From positions 372,001 to 436,000 of the forward strand of contig NZ_AUAX01000002.1 of assembly GCF_000428945.1 (NCBI RefSeq): a stretch of DNA of 64,000 bases, written 5' to 3'. The position numbers were made by a program, and so were the translations under genes. The notes beneath the pieces are model-generated. The model was not told where the DNA came from, did not search any database, and was given only the letters and a program-made list of their open reading frames with translations. Positions 45,301-55,045 of the stretch are shown here, piece by piece (the stretch's first letter is position 1; each line of letters begins with the position of its first letter). Origin of the DNA: Hamadaea tsunoensis DSM 44101 (GTDB lineage Bacteria; Actinomycetota; Actinomycetes; Mycobacteriales; Micromonosporaceae).

Positions 45301-48300
45301 GTGTACGAGTCGACGTAGTTGCCCGCCGCGTTCAGCGAGCGGGTGTGCGTCCACACTGGACCATCGGTGCGCATCGCGTAGTCGTAGAGAGTGTTGGCGC
45401 CCGACGCCCGGTCGCGGCCTGGCTGCCACACCGCCGAGGTACGTCCGAGCGCGTCGAATGTGACGTCGGTGCGGTTGCCGTTCATGTCGGTCGAGGCCGT
45501 CGTCGCACCCCACGCCGGGTCCATCTCGACGGTCGTCGTGTAGGTCCGGGAGTCGGCCAGGACGCTGGTGGTGACCTTGTTGACGCCGCCGCCGGACACC
45601 GTGTCGTACACGGTCGTGCGCTTGGCTCCGGCGATGTCGTACGCCACGTCGGCACGCCCGTAGTCGTCGTAATGGGCGCGCAACTGGGCGGCGAACGTCA
45701 TCGTCGTCGCGTTGGTCCACGTCGACAACGTCTCGGTCTTCGTGATGTGGCCGTAGGTCGGCGCCGTCGTGTACGCCGTCGCGTTGTCGTAGTAGTTGCG
45801 CGTGATGCCGATGACGTCGTCCGAACTCACCGGCGCGGTGGCGCACGGGCGGGCGTAGGACTCCACCTTCACGGCCTTGTCGAGAATCCACGCCCCGGTG
45901 TTGCGCGCGTACGTGGTCTTGACGCACGTCTCGTCGCCGACCACCGTGGCGCTGCCGACGACCGCCTCGTCGCCGGAGTCGTCGACCTGGACCGGCATGC
46001 CCATGTCGTCGTAGGTCGTCGCCTTGGTGGTGTACCGCCAGCCGCTGCCGTGGTCGATCTTCGTACGGCTGCGGATCGTTGCGGTGTCGATGAACCGGGC
46101 ACTCGTCGTGACGTTGTTGACCGTCTTGGACGCGGTCGCGGCCGACTGCCACGGCGTCGACACGGTGGCGCCGATGATCGCGTCGCCGTCGTAGGCGCGT
46201 TCCTCCCGGACCAGGCCGGCCAGCGCGTCGGAGTCGGCGACGGGCGGATCGTTGTCGCTGCTGCCGACGGTGACGCTGCGGGTCGTGCCGTCGGCCTTCG
46301 TGTCGCCGTCCATGCCGCGGAAGTAGGTCGTCTCCGTCCGCGTCTGCTCGGCGCCCGTACCGCGCAGGATGCGCAGGCCGTCGTAGCCGCGCCACTGGCC
46401 CCAGCTCAGGTTCTCCTTCTTGACCAGGCCGTCGTCGTAGTCGCGGTGCCAGGCGGGCGATCCCAGGTACTCGTACTTGCTCACCACCGGCGGCGATCCG
46501 CCGGTCAGGTCGGTCTCGGTGACACCGACGACCACGTACTTGTGGAAGTAGTCGGTCACCGGGTTGGCGAACCCGTCGGGCTGCCACTTCACCGGATAAC
46601 ACCGCAGCGAGTTGTTGTCCTCGGCGGCCGGCATCCGGCTGCTCTTAACGCAGTCGGGGTCGCTGTAGAACACCGAGATCTGCCCGCCGGTCTCGGTGCG
46701 GATGGACGTCAGCCGCGGCCACGCGTACGCGTAGATGTTGTCGGTCGGGGTGTCGACCCGGTTGTTCATCATGGTGCCGGTGAGGACCGTCTCGGGCAGT
46801 GAGGTCTCGGTGCCCACGAGGCCGGTGTGGGTGATGCCGGCCAGCCACAGCCCGGCGTGGCTGCCGTCCATCGGCGCGGTCCAGCTCGACCGCAGCGTCC
46901 ACCGGTCGACCGGCCGGTACGCCGTTCCGCCCCACACCTGCGTCGTGACGCTGGCGAGCCGGCGCGCCGACCAGAACGTGGGCGAGTGGTTGTCGCACGC
47001 CTTGTCGGCCGTGCAGCCCTGGTCCAGCGGGGTGTCGAGCCAGTTCTTCCAGTTCGCCTGGACCGTCTGGTCGCAGCCGGTCGCGGTGGAGCACCGGTCG
47101 CCCGGCGTGAAAATCACCTGGGCGGGCGCGGTCCCGTACGCCGTCGTGCTGCGCGTGCCGTAGTCGATCCGGGCGAGCATCCCGCCGCGGATGTAACGGT
47201 TGCGCTTGGCCGGGTCGTTGTTGCGGCCGTAGTAGTTCTCCTCCTGGCTGTACCAGTAGGCGGTGGTGTTCTGGTTCGGGTCGATGACGTAGTCGAGGTT
47301 CCAGCGCCACGCCTGGTCGCAGAACGAGTCCACGAACGCCGCCTGATGGCAGGTCTCCCCCGGGTTGTTGCCGGCGACCGGCTCCGTCCACGTGGACTTC
47401 GTCTCGGTGGCGCCCGCCGTCCAGCCCGGCAGCCGGTTGCGGCCGAAGAAGTACTGGATGCCGTTGGTGGTCGTGGCCCGCCAGTATTCGCCGTTGTCGT
47501 CGCCGTTGCCCAGCGACGCGTCGACGAGCTTCTCGACCTTGGTGCCGTCGTCCTTCTTCAGATGCCAGCGGTTCTCGGCCGCGTTGAAGATGAGTTCGTT
47601 GGTCGCGCCGCCGAGGCTCAGCACGACGTTCTCCGGGCCCCAGCACTGGTCGCCGGTCTTGGTGGTGTTGTTCGCCGTGCCGCCCATGTCCTCGGCGCAC
47701 GCCTTGAACCGCCGCTCGACGTAGCCGGGCGAGTAGTCGAAGCCCTCGCCGAGCATCGACGGCTGGTTGTTGGTCGCCGCCGTCCGCCCGTCGACGGCCT
47801 GCGACGAGTAGGTGAACGTCACGTCGGGGGCGGCGCCGCCCAGGGCGGGCGGCATCCGCAGCGGGTACTTCCAGCCGAAGTCGCCGGTGCTGCCGCCGGC
47901 CTGCCACGACGACGACGGTGCGATCGGCGAGGCGTCGAAGGCCCCGGCCGCGCCGGACGCGCCGGCCTCCAGGGCCATCAGGGTGCTCGCGCTGCCCGCG
48001 AGCGGCGCGCTGATCGTGACGGTGCCGGCCTTCTGGTCGTTCTTCGATGCCACGGGTACGCCCCGGCAGGCGGGCGCGTCCGGAGTGGACAGTGCGCATT
48101 CGGGCAGCGCCACGACACGCAGACGCGACGCCCAGTCCGCCCCGTACGCGTTGCGGAAACCGCGGTAGTCGACGGTCACCGGCGCCCGCGTCGGCTTCGC
48201 CGCAGCCGTCGTGGCCGACAGTCCCGACGTGGTGGCCGGTGTCGCCCGGGCGAGGCGGATCAGCACACCGGCGACGCGGGCGCGCTCGGATGCCGTGCGG

Positions 48301-48635
48301 TCCAGGAACTCCACGCGCAGCCGGGCGGCGCCCGACGCCGGTGCCCCGAGCCGGGCCGGCAGGGTGCCCGCCGTCGCCGCCGCCGCGCCAGTGTCCACTT
48401 CAGACACGCCGACCGGCCAGGCGGCGTCGGGTACGGCGCCGTTCAGGAGCTTGGCCGGTGACTGGAGGCGGGCGGGTTGAGTGCGGACGGCGGTGACGGC
48501 GACCGCCGGGATCTTCTGCCCGTCGGGATGGTGGAACTTCCCGGCGGCCAGAGCCTGTGCGTGGATACCGGTGTTGATGGCGACGGTGATCGGCAGGATG
48601 AAGGCGAATGCCCGGAAGACGCGCGGCAACCTCAC
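42366..48635 (-). CDS. RHS-repeat secreted protein with nuclease-like C-terminal domain and terminal TM helix
   Basis: A 2089-aa exported protein. GTG start after GGGGAGAG; signal peptide 1-31 (LPRVFRAFAFILPITVAINTG). An SpvB/TcdB-like N-terminal region (about 250-600) precedes RHS/YD repeats (about 870-1735) and the RHS core with GFLGGQLDPSGLVHLGARDYDPAIGRFVSLDPL (about 1755-1790), where toxins are usually cut. The variable C-terminal domain has G-Y-ADII (Asp1888)...VYIWEMK (Glu1903, Lys1905), a PD-(D/E)xK nuclease-like pattern, then QLDNYVKKL. A Pro/Thr-rich stalk and a terminal membrane helix (about 2060-2089) finish the protein, which is unusual. Probably a wall- or membrane-borne toxin. 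Confidence 0.88.
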   Translation of the reverse strand: MRLPRVFRAFAFILPITVAINTGIHAQALAAGKFHHPDGQKIPAVAVTAVRTQPARLQSPAKLLNGAVPDAAWPVGVSEVDTGAAAATAGTLPARLGAPASGAARLRVEFLDRTASERARVAGVLIRLARATPATTSGLSATTAAAKPTRAPVTVDYRGFRNAYGADWASRLRVVALPECALSTPDAPACRGVPVASKNDQKAGTVTISAPLAGSASTLMALEAGASGAAGAFDASPIAPSSSWQAGGSTGDFGWKYPLRMPPALGGAAPDVTFTYSSQAVDGRTAATNNQPSMLGEGFDYSPGYVERRFKACAEDMGGTANNTTKTGDQCWGPENVVLSLGGATNELIFNAAENRWHLKKDDGTKVEKLVDASLGNGDDNGEYWRATTTNGIQYFFGRNRLPGWTAGATETKSTWTEPVAGNNPGETCHQAAFVDSFCDQAWRWNLDYVIDPNQNTTAYWYSQEENYYGRNNDPAKRNRYIRGGMLARIDYGTRSTTAYGTAPAQVIFTPGDRCSTATGCDQTVQANWKNWLDTPLDQGCTADKACDNHSPTFWSARRLASVTTQVWGGTAYRPVDRWTLRSSWTAPMDGSHAGLWLAGITHTGLVGTETSLPETVLTGTMMNNRVDTPTDNIYAYAWPRLTSIRTETGGQISVFYSDPDCVKSSRMPAAEDNNSLRCYPVKWQPDGFANPVTDYFHKYVVVGVTETDLTGGSPPVVSKYEYLGSPAWHRDYDDGLVKKENLSWGQWRGYDGLRILRGTGAEQTRTETTYFRGMDGDTKADGTTRSVTVGSSDNDPPVADSDALAGLVREERAYDGDAIIGATVSTPWQSAATASKTVNNVTTSARFIDTATIRSRTKIDHGSGWRYTTKATTYDDMGMPVQVDDSGDEAVVGSATVVGDETCVKTTYARNTGAWILDKAVKVESYARPCATAPVSSDDVIGITRNYYDNATAYTTAPTYGHITKTETLSTWTNATTMTFAAQLRAHYDDYGRADVAYDIAGAKRTTVYDTVSGGGVNKVTTSVLADSRTYTTTVEMDPAWGATTASTDMNGNRTDVTFDALGRTSAVWQPGRDRASGANTLYDYAMRTDGPVWTHTRSLNAAGNYVDSYTILDSLLRKREVQLPSATPGARIITETRFDSAGRGYLQLGPYANNAPPSGDLVSGDATQIYVQSRTIYDQAGRTVATVSQPRGVEQWRTSTHYGGDHIDTGPPAGGIATTVYTDARGHTVKLQQYTPGAGAGSGTTTTYAYNGKGELASVTDDAGNVWKYKNNLRGQQIWSSDPDRGETTYTFDAADRLSTVTDARGAASALKYTYDTLSRKTGLYDKATNAKRITWTYDTAPGGKGQPATASRWVGTAEYQTAIRGYNARNQSTGTTTTLPAGEGALAGAYTFVIGYNDATDGSVSGYTFGARGDLAAETVFYAYDPVTGLASHQDTDYPGANAYVKSTAYNGDASLGGFVLTTDKHGTDEVYRDFAYDLPTHRLDHATTSTTSGGVIADAHYAYDADGDIVAMSDPVTGDNQCFQQDYLKRLTEAWTPQDGNCDPARRTTDRLGGPAPYWQSWTYDDLGTRLSQVDHTSTGDSRTDYHVADGKHLLNSTTGAMAGSYTYDPIGDLRTRPHGTASQDLQWDSESKLTSVTESGATTSYIYDAGGNRLLRKDATTVTLYLGDTEFKLTKSTGAVAETRTYKWAGQIVAQRTIDGVIWLVSDHQGTALTAVKASTQQEVVRYQTPFAQARGPGGTWVNERGFLGGQLDPSGLVHLGARDYDPAIGRFVSLDPLLKIGDPQQMHGYAYSGNNPVTFSDPTGQYHDPGGEGSGNANIEGGGTNDDANWWDKFNEAHEEAIALRVKRIHERWPEARVTTTRVDNFIRKGSSNKTEKPGYADIICWDCDPGKVYIWEMKHEGNGVELEGPAQLDNYVKKLQPMIDSDPNYSQYKGRTVGKGPALDPEQQGPLPSNPKKTVTTHDSTKKKGADGNALDFTGVEVYTTDDDKKSSASPSPAPTATNTAQPETTSLPVPNSQNTPGVKPTPTPNNRATDGENEDKPPIEVPAPVKQMAELALLALLLILLAAALAAIIIIGIVIFA

Positions 48636-48721
48636 TGAAGCTCTCCCCAGTGGCTCAAGCGGATGTCGGAGTGAAGGAGCCGCACCCGCCCGTGTCGGCG
48701 GACGGGTGCGGCGAGAATCGA

Positions 48722-51700
48722 TCAGTGGCGGATGATCAGCGCCTCGTTGTCCTTGAGCGTCCACTCGTGGTCGGCCATCAGCAGACCGCCGTCGCCCGCC
48801 GGATTCACCAGCGAGGCGATGCCCTCACCCCAGTCGTTGCCCTGCAGCGCCGCGGTGATCCCGTTGTAGTTGAAGGTCATCGTTCCGTCTTCGCCGAAGA
48901 CGACCTCGAACCCGAACAGCGGGGTGGAGTCCCAGATCCTGACGTTGCGCCACTCGACGACGAACTGCCGGTTCGGCGCTGTGCCGATGACCTTCGTGTA
49001 GACCCCGGTCGACGGGTCGTCGAAGGACGATTCGCCGAACGGCGCCACGATGTTGGGCGCCGACCACGGGATCGTCTCGCAGTAGTTGAACTGGCCGTCG
49101 GCGGGCTGGGTGAAGTAGACCGTGCCGTACTTGTCGACCCAGCCGGAGGTGTAGGAGACGCCGTAGAACTTGAACGCGAACGGCAGGGTCAGCGCCGACG
49201 CGGCGGTCGTGTTCACCGGCACCTGCGTGGTCCCGGCCACGAACGCGGTGTTCGGCGCGACCGTGCAGTAGTAGCCGTACGCGTCCTGCTTGTGGGCGGT
49301 CACGAAGTCCTTGACCCCGTTGGCCTCCAGGTGCAGGTTCGTCGTCGCGACATCGCCGCAGCGCCGCTCGGCGGAGACGAAGATGTCATGCTCACCGGTC
49401 GCGAACCCGCCGAGGGAGTAATGCCCCGCCGCGTCGGTGTACACGGCGTTGTCGGCCCACCGGTTGTCGGTCACCTGGTAGCCCACGGCGGGGCTGCCGT
49501 CCGGCTTGCGTACGGTGCCCGACAGCGTCCAGTTCTCCACACCCGGCGGGTGGAAGGTGATCAGGCCGCCGTTGAACACGGCGTACTTCATGTACGTGTA
49601 TTGGAATCCGGCCGTACCGGTGGAGTTCTCGATGCCGATGGTCCCGGCCCCGCCGCCCTGGTCGGCCATGTAGATGTCGGCGTAGTTGAACTGGATGCTG
49701 CCGTGCTCGCCCAGCAGCGCCTCGAACGACCACCGGTGGTCGTCGCCGAGAAGGGTGACGTTGCGCCACTCGACGACGAACTGCCGGTTCGGTGCCGTGC
49801 CGATGATGCTCGTACGCACACTCGCCGACGCGTCGACCACGATGTCCGACCACATCGGAGCGATGAAGTTGTTGGGCCCCGCTTCGCTGGGCACGACCGT
49901 GTTCTGGTGGCTGGACTGGCCGGGGTTGGTGAAGTAAAGCACGCCGTTGGTGTCCACCCAGGCCGTGGAGTAGTTGGTGCCGTAGAACGGGAACGCGAAC
50001 GGCAACGCCGTACTGGTCAACGCGTTGTCGCCGGTCAGCGGCAGCACCGTCGTGTCGGCGTGGACGAACGGATGGTCCCAGCCGTCGTAGACGCACCGGT
50101 AGCCGGCGGCGTCGATCTGCGGGTGCAGTTGCAGGTTCATCGCCACATCGTCATCCACATAGGAGTCAGAGACGACGATCTCGCCGCAGTGCTCGTCGGT
50201 GTACGCGATCACCTCATAGGAGCCGTTTTCCAGGCCGGTGAACTGGTAGTGACCGTTCTCGTCGGCCTGGATCCAGGTTCCGGTCGTCGCCAGCTCCATG
50301 GACAGGTACGCCGCGGGCGTGCCGTCGGCGTAGGTCACGTCGCCCGACAGGGTCCACGCTCCGATCGGCTGGGCGAACATCGGCGGCTGGATGGTGATCT
50401 GCTGGCCGTTGGCGGCGATCGGCTGGAACGCCTGGTATTGCAGGCCCACCATGCCGCCCGGGCTTTCGATGCCGACGACGGCCTCGGACTGCACGGAGCC
50501 GTCCGCGGGCAGATTCTGGTAGTTGAACGCGATGCTCTGGTCCTCGCCGAGGATCAGCTCGAAGGAGAACCGGGTCATGGCCGCGTCCCAGTACCGGTAG
50601 ACGTTGTGCCACTCGACCACGAACCGCCGGTTCGGAGCCGTGCCGACCACCGCCGTGCGTACGCTCGACGACGCGTCGCGGACGAGGTTCGCCCACAGCG
50701 GTGCGATGACGCCGTTGGGCCGGGTGCCGGACGGGATGCTGGTCGGATCGCCCTGCATGCAGCAGTCCATCTCGTGGAACGTGACGTCGCCCTGGTCGCC
50801 GACCCACAGCGTGCTCACGTCGGCGCCGTAGTAGGTGAACGCGAACGGCAGTGCCACCGGCACCACGCCGTAGTCGTTGTCGTTGTAGGTCAGCGCCGCC
50901 GAACCGGCGACGAACGGCGCCGCCGCCACGGAGCAGGAGTAGCCGTAGGCGTCGCCCTGCGGCGAGACCGCCATGTCCATGCTGGTCTGCCCCTCGCCCA
51001 GCACCAGTTCGGTACTGGCGAACTTCCCGCACCGGTTCGCACCGGCGAGGACGGCCAGCTTGAACGAGCCCGGCGCCAGCCCGCCGATCGAGTAGTAGCC
51101 GGTGGCGTCGGTGGTGGTGGTCTGCCCGCCGGGCTGCAACGTCACCGTCGCCCCGGCGACCGCCGCCGACGTGTCGGCGTCGGTGACCTTGCCCACGATG
51201 CTCGTCGGGCGGTGCACCCGCAGATCGAAGCGGCCCGCGTCGCTCTGCGCACCGGCCGAGGTGCCGTCGTCGTAGTACGCGAACGCGCCGACGTAGAGGA
51301 CATCCGCGGCGGTCAAGGTCACGCTCACCGTCACCGGGCTGCCGTCGGCGTTGGCGTTGACCGTCTGCACGTTGGCGATGCTGGTGTAGTACTTGAACTT
51401 CTTGACGTTCGTGTCGCCGCCGGAGCTGAGCGTCACGGTGAACGGCGTACCGACGGTCACGTCCACGCTCGCCGACGACACGACCGGCGCCGCCGGGTAG
51501 TACAGGGCCTTGACCTCACCGGCCGACAACGAGCGGTTCCAGACGCGTACGTCGTCGAGCACACCGGCCCAGAAGCCGGCGTTGACGTCCGCGGCCCTCG
51601 TGCGGCCGATCGACGCCGCGCCCGTCGCGTTCCACAACGCCACCGGTACGCTGCCCGAACCGGCCGCCGTCCCGTTGACGTAGAGCTTCACGGTGTTGGC

Positions 51701-54394
51701 CGTCGCGTCGTAGACACCGAGCAGATGCGTCCAGGAGTTCAGCGCCGCGCTGCCCGTCGCGCTGGCCGTGGACGTCGCCGGGGCGGTCGTGTCGGTCTGG
51801 TTGACCGTGAAACGCCAGCAGTCGCAGGCGGTCGCGTAACCCAGCCAGTACGCGCCGGTGTGCGTACCATCCTGGGAGATCGCGGCACGGTCGGCGCCCT
51901 TCGTGGTCAGCTTGACCCACGCGGACACCGTGTAGTTCTGGTCGGTACGCACCGGCGTGTTGGCGGTGTCGGCGGCGTTGCGGCCGTTGATCGGACCGGC
52001 GGTGGTCGCGAAGGCCGTGCTGCCGTTGAGGTTCAGCGCGAAGCCGCGCCCGCCGCGGCCGGTCGTCCAGGCCGCCGACCCGGCGAGGGTGGCCGTATCG
52101 GGATGCTGGGCCGAGGCGTCGGCGGCGGTCGTGCCGGTGCCCTCGTTGAGCGCGAAGTACGCTGCCGGCGGCGCGCCCGGCCCCACTCCGAACTCGTAGA
52201 GCAGGAAGTCGGGATCGGAACCGCCGCTGCCCCGGCTGAGGTTGCCGGCCTTGTCCATGCTCCACACTCGCAGGCTGTTGATCCCGGCCTTCACCGGATA
52301 CACCAGCGCCTTGCCGACGCCGTTGACGTCGGCCGCCACTGGCGTGCACGAGGTGGGATCGAGGACGTCGCTGACCGTGTAGCAGAAGTGGTCGAAGTCC
52401 GTACGCACAGCCGGCGGCTGGAACGTGAAGATGTCAGGCTGCCCCGGGCTGCCGTGCGGATTGCGGTCGGGGTACAGCGTCGATGACACACCCGTCGGTT
52501 TGGGCGGCGGCGTCGCGTCGACGGAGAAGGAGCACACCGGCGACCATTGCGAATTGTCGATCTGGTCGTTGGCGTACGCCTGGAACGTGTAGTCGCCGTC
52601 GGCCAGCGATTGCGTGGTGACGCCCTGGGCGTAGCCGGGGTTGCCGAGGTTTCCCAGGTCCAGCTTCTGGCTGTCGGACATCGCGGCGCCCGGCGTCGCC
52701 CAGTAGAGCCGGCCGGTCAGCGGCTGCCCGGTGTCGGGGTCGGTCACCCGCGCGCGCAGCTGCGGCGTACGCGAGTGGACCCACAACTGGGCGCCGGAGT
52801 TGCACGCCTGCCCGTCGACCGACATCTGATCGGGCGCGTTCGGATATGAGTTGTAGGTGATCGACAGCTGCGCCGTGTTCTTCTCGAACCGCTTCCACGA
52901 CGAGGAGTCGTTCTCGTTCACCGCTCGCAGGCCCAGCGTCGTGGACGGCCAGCCCTCCCGCTCGGACCGTTGCACGAAACTCGTCGCGTCGAAGTCGACC
53001 GGCCCGGCCGGGCACGAGCTGCTGTTATAGAACTTCAGTGAGTTGTTGACGCCGAGGCCGGTCAGCCAGCCGGTGCTGTTCTTGTTCCAGGCCGTGTTCC
53101 ACGTCGTCGATGTGTCGGTGCCGTTGGTGCCCCACAATTGCGTCGAGCGTGTCGTCTTGTCGCCGCACCACGACGACGACCACAGCTGCTTGATGGAGAA
53201 CGTGGCGCTGCTGATGTTCTTGTACTTCAGGGCGGAGGTGTTGAACTCGAAGAATTCCCGGGCGACGAAGCCGCCGTCCTCGGGCGACTTGCCGACCTTC
53301 ACCTCGCCGGCGTAGGAGTTGGAGCTGGACGCCAGGCCGATGTTGTACATCGGGTTCGCCGCGTTGGTGGACACGGTGGACCAATGATTCAACCCGACCG
53401 GCGTGATCTGCCACACCGGGTCGACCATCACCGGGAAGTCAGTGTCGTTGCCCCGCAACAGCTTCAGGTCGGGCTTGACGGTCAGCGCCCCGCCGGACAT
53501 CTCCACATCGACCGGCGCCTGCCGCGGCTCGACCTCCTCCAGCTCGGCCGGCGTGGACGCACCCGCCGACACCGCCGACGGCGACCGCGGCTGCGGCTTC
53601 GACCGCGCCGCCGGGCGTACCGCCTTGGCCCGCGAGTCCCACATCATCGCCGCACCGCGCAGGAACACCGCCCCGGACGCATCGGTCACGGTCGCGATCC
53701 CGGACCGGTCCGTCGTCGACCGCAGACCCGGCGCACTGACCGTGAACGCGACCCGCTCCAGAGCCGGGTTCTGCGCCGCCGCCCGGGTCTTGACGACCAG
53801 GACATGGGTGAACCCGTCGACATCCGCCTGAATCTGCAGATCCACACCGGGCAGGACCTCGGCGTACGTGGCCGTCGACCCTTGCAGCACCGGCTCGGGC
53901 AGCCTTCCCTTCCAGCCCAGCGCCATCCGGCGCCCCGCCGACCCGATCGACGCCAGCGTCCTCACAGCACCGCCGGCGAACGTCATCGGCACCAGGGCCG
54001 CCCGCGGCGACACCGACCCGTCCGCGTTGCGTACCAGCGTGGCGTCGGCCTTCACCCAGACACCGTTCTTATGCGTACGCACCGGCCGCAGGCTCGACTC
54101 CACGGTGAACGAGCCGTTGGGATTGGCGTACACCGTCGCCGTCTCCGTCCGCTCCCCGGTCACCTCGACACGGGTCTTCCACCGCCGCGCGGCCGCCGAG
54201 GCACTACGCGCGTCAGGCGCCTCATGTGCCGGCTGAGCCTCCTCGTGAGCCTTCTCATGCGCCGGATTCCGGGTGCTGCCCGCGGGCGAAGGATGGGAGC
54301 CCGGCGCGCCCTGCGCGTTCACCGGCCCCCACAACACGGTCGTGACCGCGACGGCGGCGGCCACAGCCAGACGAATGGACACAATGGAGCGCAC
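48722..54394 (-). CDS. Giant secreted DNRLRE/LamG/nidogen-like adhesin
   Basis: A 1890-aa exported protein; GTG at 54394 follows AGGGGG, then a signal peptide (about 1-30, cleavage near NAQG). The N-terminal 330 residues are paralogous to the protein at 109-3708. Next come a DNRLRE-like domain (about 335-510), fibronectin-like linkers, a LamG domain (about 750-970), and three repeats of a nidogen-like beta module (about 1148-1325, 1430-1620 and 1715-1888; each with LPFAF..YG and TAPNR.FVVEW), alternating with carboxypeptidase regulatory-like domains (about 1065, 1350 and 1625). It is 86 bp before the RHS gene, so the two form an export unit. It may tether or present the RHS protein. Confidence 0.88.
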   Translation of the reverse strand: MRSIVSIRLAVAAAVAVTTVLWGPVNAQGAPGSHPSPAGSTRNPAHEKAHEEAQPAHEAPDARSASAAARRWKTRVEVTGERTETATVYANPNGSFTVESSLRPVRTHKNGVWVKADATLVRNADGSVSPRAALVPMTFAGGAVRTLASIGSAGRRMALGWKGRLPEPVLQGSTATYAEVLPGVDLQIQADVDGFTHVLVVKTRAAAQNPALERVAFTVSAPGLRSTTDRSGIATVTDASGAVFLRGAAMMWDSRAKAVRPAARSKPQPRSPSAVSAGASTPAELEEVEPRQAPVDVEMSGGALTVKPDLKLLRGNDTDFPVMVDPVWQITPVGLNHWSTVSTNAANPMYNIGLASSSNSYAGEVKVGKSPEDGGFVAREFFEFNTSALKYKNISSATFSIKQLWSSSWCGDKTTRSTQLWGTNGTDTSTTWNTAWNKNSTGWLTGLGVNNSLKFYNSSSCPAGPVDFDATSFVQRSEREGWPSTTLGLRAVNENDSSSWKRFEKNTAQLSITYNSYPNAPDQMSVDGQACNSGAQLWVHSRTPQLRARVTDPDTGQPLTGRLYWATPGAAMSDSQKLDLGNLGNPGYAQGVTTQSLADGDYTFQAYANDQIDNSQWSPVCSFSVDATPPPKPTGVSSTLYPDRNPHGSPGQPDIFTFQPPAVRTDFDHFCYTVSDVLDPTSCTPVAADVNGVGKALVYPVKAGINSLRVWSMDKAGNLSRGSGGSDPDFLLYEFGVGPGAPPAAYFALNEGTGTTAADASAQHPDTATLAGSAAWTTGRGGRGFALNLNGSTAFATTAGPINGRNAADTANTPVRTDQNYTVSAWVKLTTKGADRAAISQDGTHTGAYWLGYATACDCWRFTVNQTDTTAPATSTASATGSAALNSWTHLLGVYDATANTVKLYVNGTAAGSGSVPVALWNATGAASIGRTRAADVNAGFWAGVLDDVRVWNRSLSAGEVKALYYPAAPVVSSASVDVTVGTPFTVTLSSGGDTNVKKFKYYTSIANVQTVNANADGSPVTVSVTLTAADVLYVGAFAYYDDGTSAGAQSDAGRFDLRVHRPTSIVGKVTDADTSAAVAGATVTLQPGGQTTTTDATGYYSIGGLAPGSFKLAVLAGANRCGKFASTELVLGEGQTSMDMAVSPQGDAYGYSCSVAAAPFVAGSAALTYNDNDYGVVPVALPFAFTYYGADVSTLWVGDQGDVTFHEMDCCMQGDPTSIPSGTRPNGVIAPLWANLVRDASSSVRTAVVGTAPNRRFVVEWHNVYRYWDAAMTRFSFELILGEDQSIAFNYQNLPADGSVQSEAVVGIESPGGMVGLQYQAFQPIAANGQQITIQPPMFAQPIGAWTLSGDVTYADGTPAAYLSMELATTGTWIQADENGHYQFTGLENGSYEVIAYTDEHCGEIVVSDSYVDDDVAMNLQLHPQIDAAGYRCVYDGWDHPFVHADTTVLPLTGDNALTSTALPFAFPFYGTNYSTAWVDTNGVLYFTNPGQSSHQNTVVPSEAGPNNFIAPMWSDIVVDASASVRTSIIGTAPNRQFVVEWRNVTLLGDDHRWSFEALLGEHGSIQFNYADIYMADQGGGAGTIGIENSTGTAGFQYTYMKYAVFNGGLITFHPPGVENWTLSGTVRKPDGSPAVGYQVTDNRWADNAVYTDAAGHYSLGGFATGEHDIFVSAERRCGDVATTNLHLEANGVKDFVTAHKQDAYGYYCTVAPNTAFVAGTTQVPVNTTAASALTLPFAFKFYGVSYTSGWVDKYGTVYFTQPADGQFNYCETIPWSAPNIVAPFGESSFDDPSTGVYTKVIGTAPNRQFVVEWRNVRIWDSTPLFGFEVVFGEDGTMTFNYNGITAALQGNDWGEGIASLVNPAGDGGLLMADHEWTLKDNEALIIRH

Positions 54395-54977
54395 GCGGAC
54401 CCCCTGTAGGTCAACCAGGTCGTGGCTGTCGCGACCTTGCGCAGCCATCGCCTGACAAGCAAGCGCCCACCCGGAGACCAGGTTCGGCGTGCCGCACGCT
54501 ACCGATCACCGCTCAGCGAACCGCTCAGCACGGCACACGCCGTCTATCAGCGAAAACGCCGTAGACCGGCAATCGAACCGGCAGTTTCCGCGCTGCCTGA
54601 GGCCGCGTCTCAGTTGGCTTCGTAGCGACGGTGGCCTATGAGTTGGCATGCGAGCGTTGCGAACGCCTGGAAGGTGGGGAGCCGAAGAAGGCTACAAGAT
54701 CAAATTTGAGGCCCGCACGTCATGGCACGCACAGACACGAAACGACATCGAGTGGGTACGAACAGGAAATATAGACACCGGACTCTTCGCCCGCGTGCGG
54801 GCGCGACGCCTGAGGCCGCCGTCCGGTTCGGGGTGCGACGGGTAGCGGCGGCTTTGTCGTTGACCGGTTCCCGACGTGACCCGGCGATGCGAGTAGGTCA
54901 GGGCTGCGACGGGGACTGCCGTGACAGCGGTAAACGATCACCGGCCGCGGGGCGTTCGGCTTGATCGTGGTCCGAAA

Positions 54978-55045
54978 GCTTGATCAAGAGCCCGGATTCT
55001 GTCAAAAGCGGCTCGATTTTGCAGATCCCCGGCTCTTGATCAAGC
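54978..55045. repeat. Inverted repeat built on TTGATCAA cores
   Basis: GCTTGATCAAGAGCC (54978-54992) is the exact complement of 55031-55045; each arm is itself centred on TTGATCAA. A related GCAGATTCCGGGCACTTGAT word occurs again at 55063-55082. A third, looser copy of the CTTGATCA word begins near 55077. Likely a small palindromic repeat family. Confidence 0.7.

Noticed and set aside
44000-46500. CRISPR-like or tandem repeats in the RHS region
   Set aside because: These are RHS/YD repeats encoding protein motifs of about 20 residues; at the DNA level there is no fixed repeat-spacer pattern.
48608-52486. Very long rightward open frame (about 1290 codons) opposite the adhesin gene
   Set aside because: It is the antisense reading of the strongly coding adhesin. 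It has Arg/Val/Gly-heavy composition, no domain, and no ribosome binding site; the antisense frame stays open because of high GC content.
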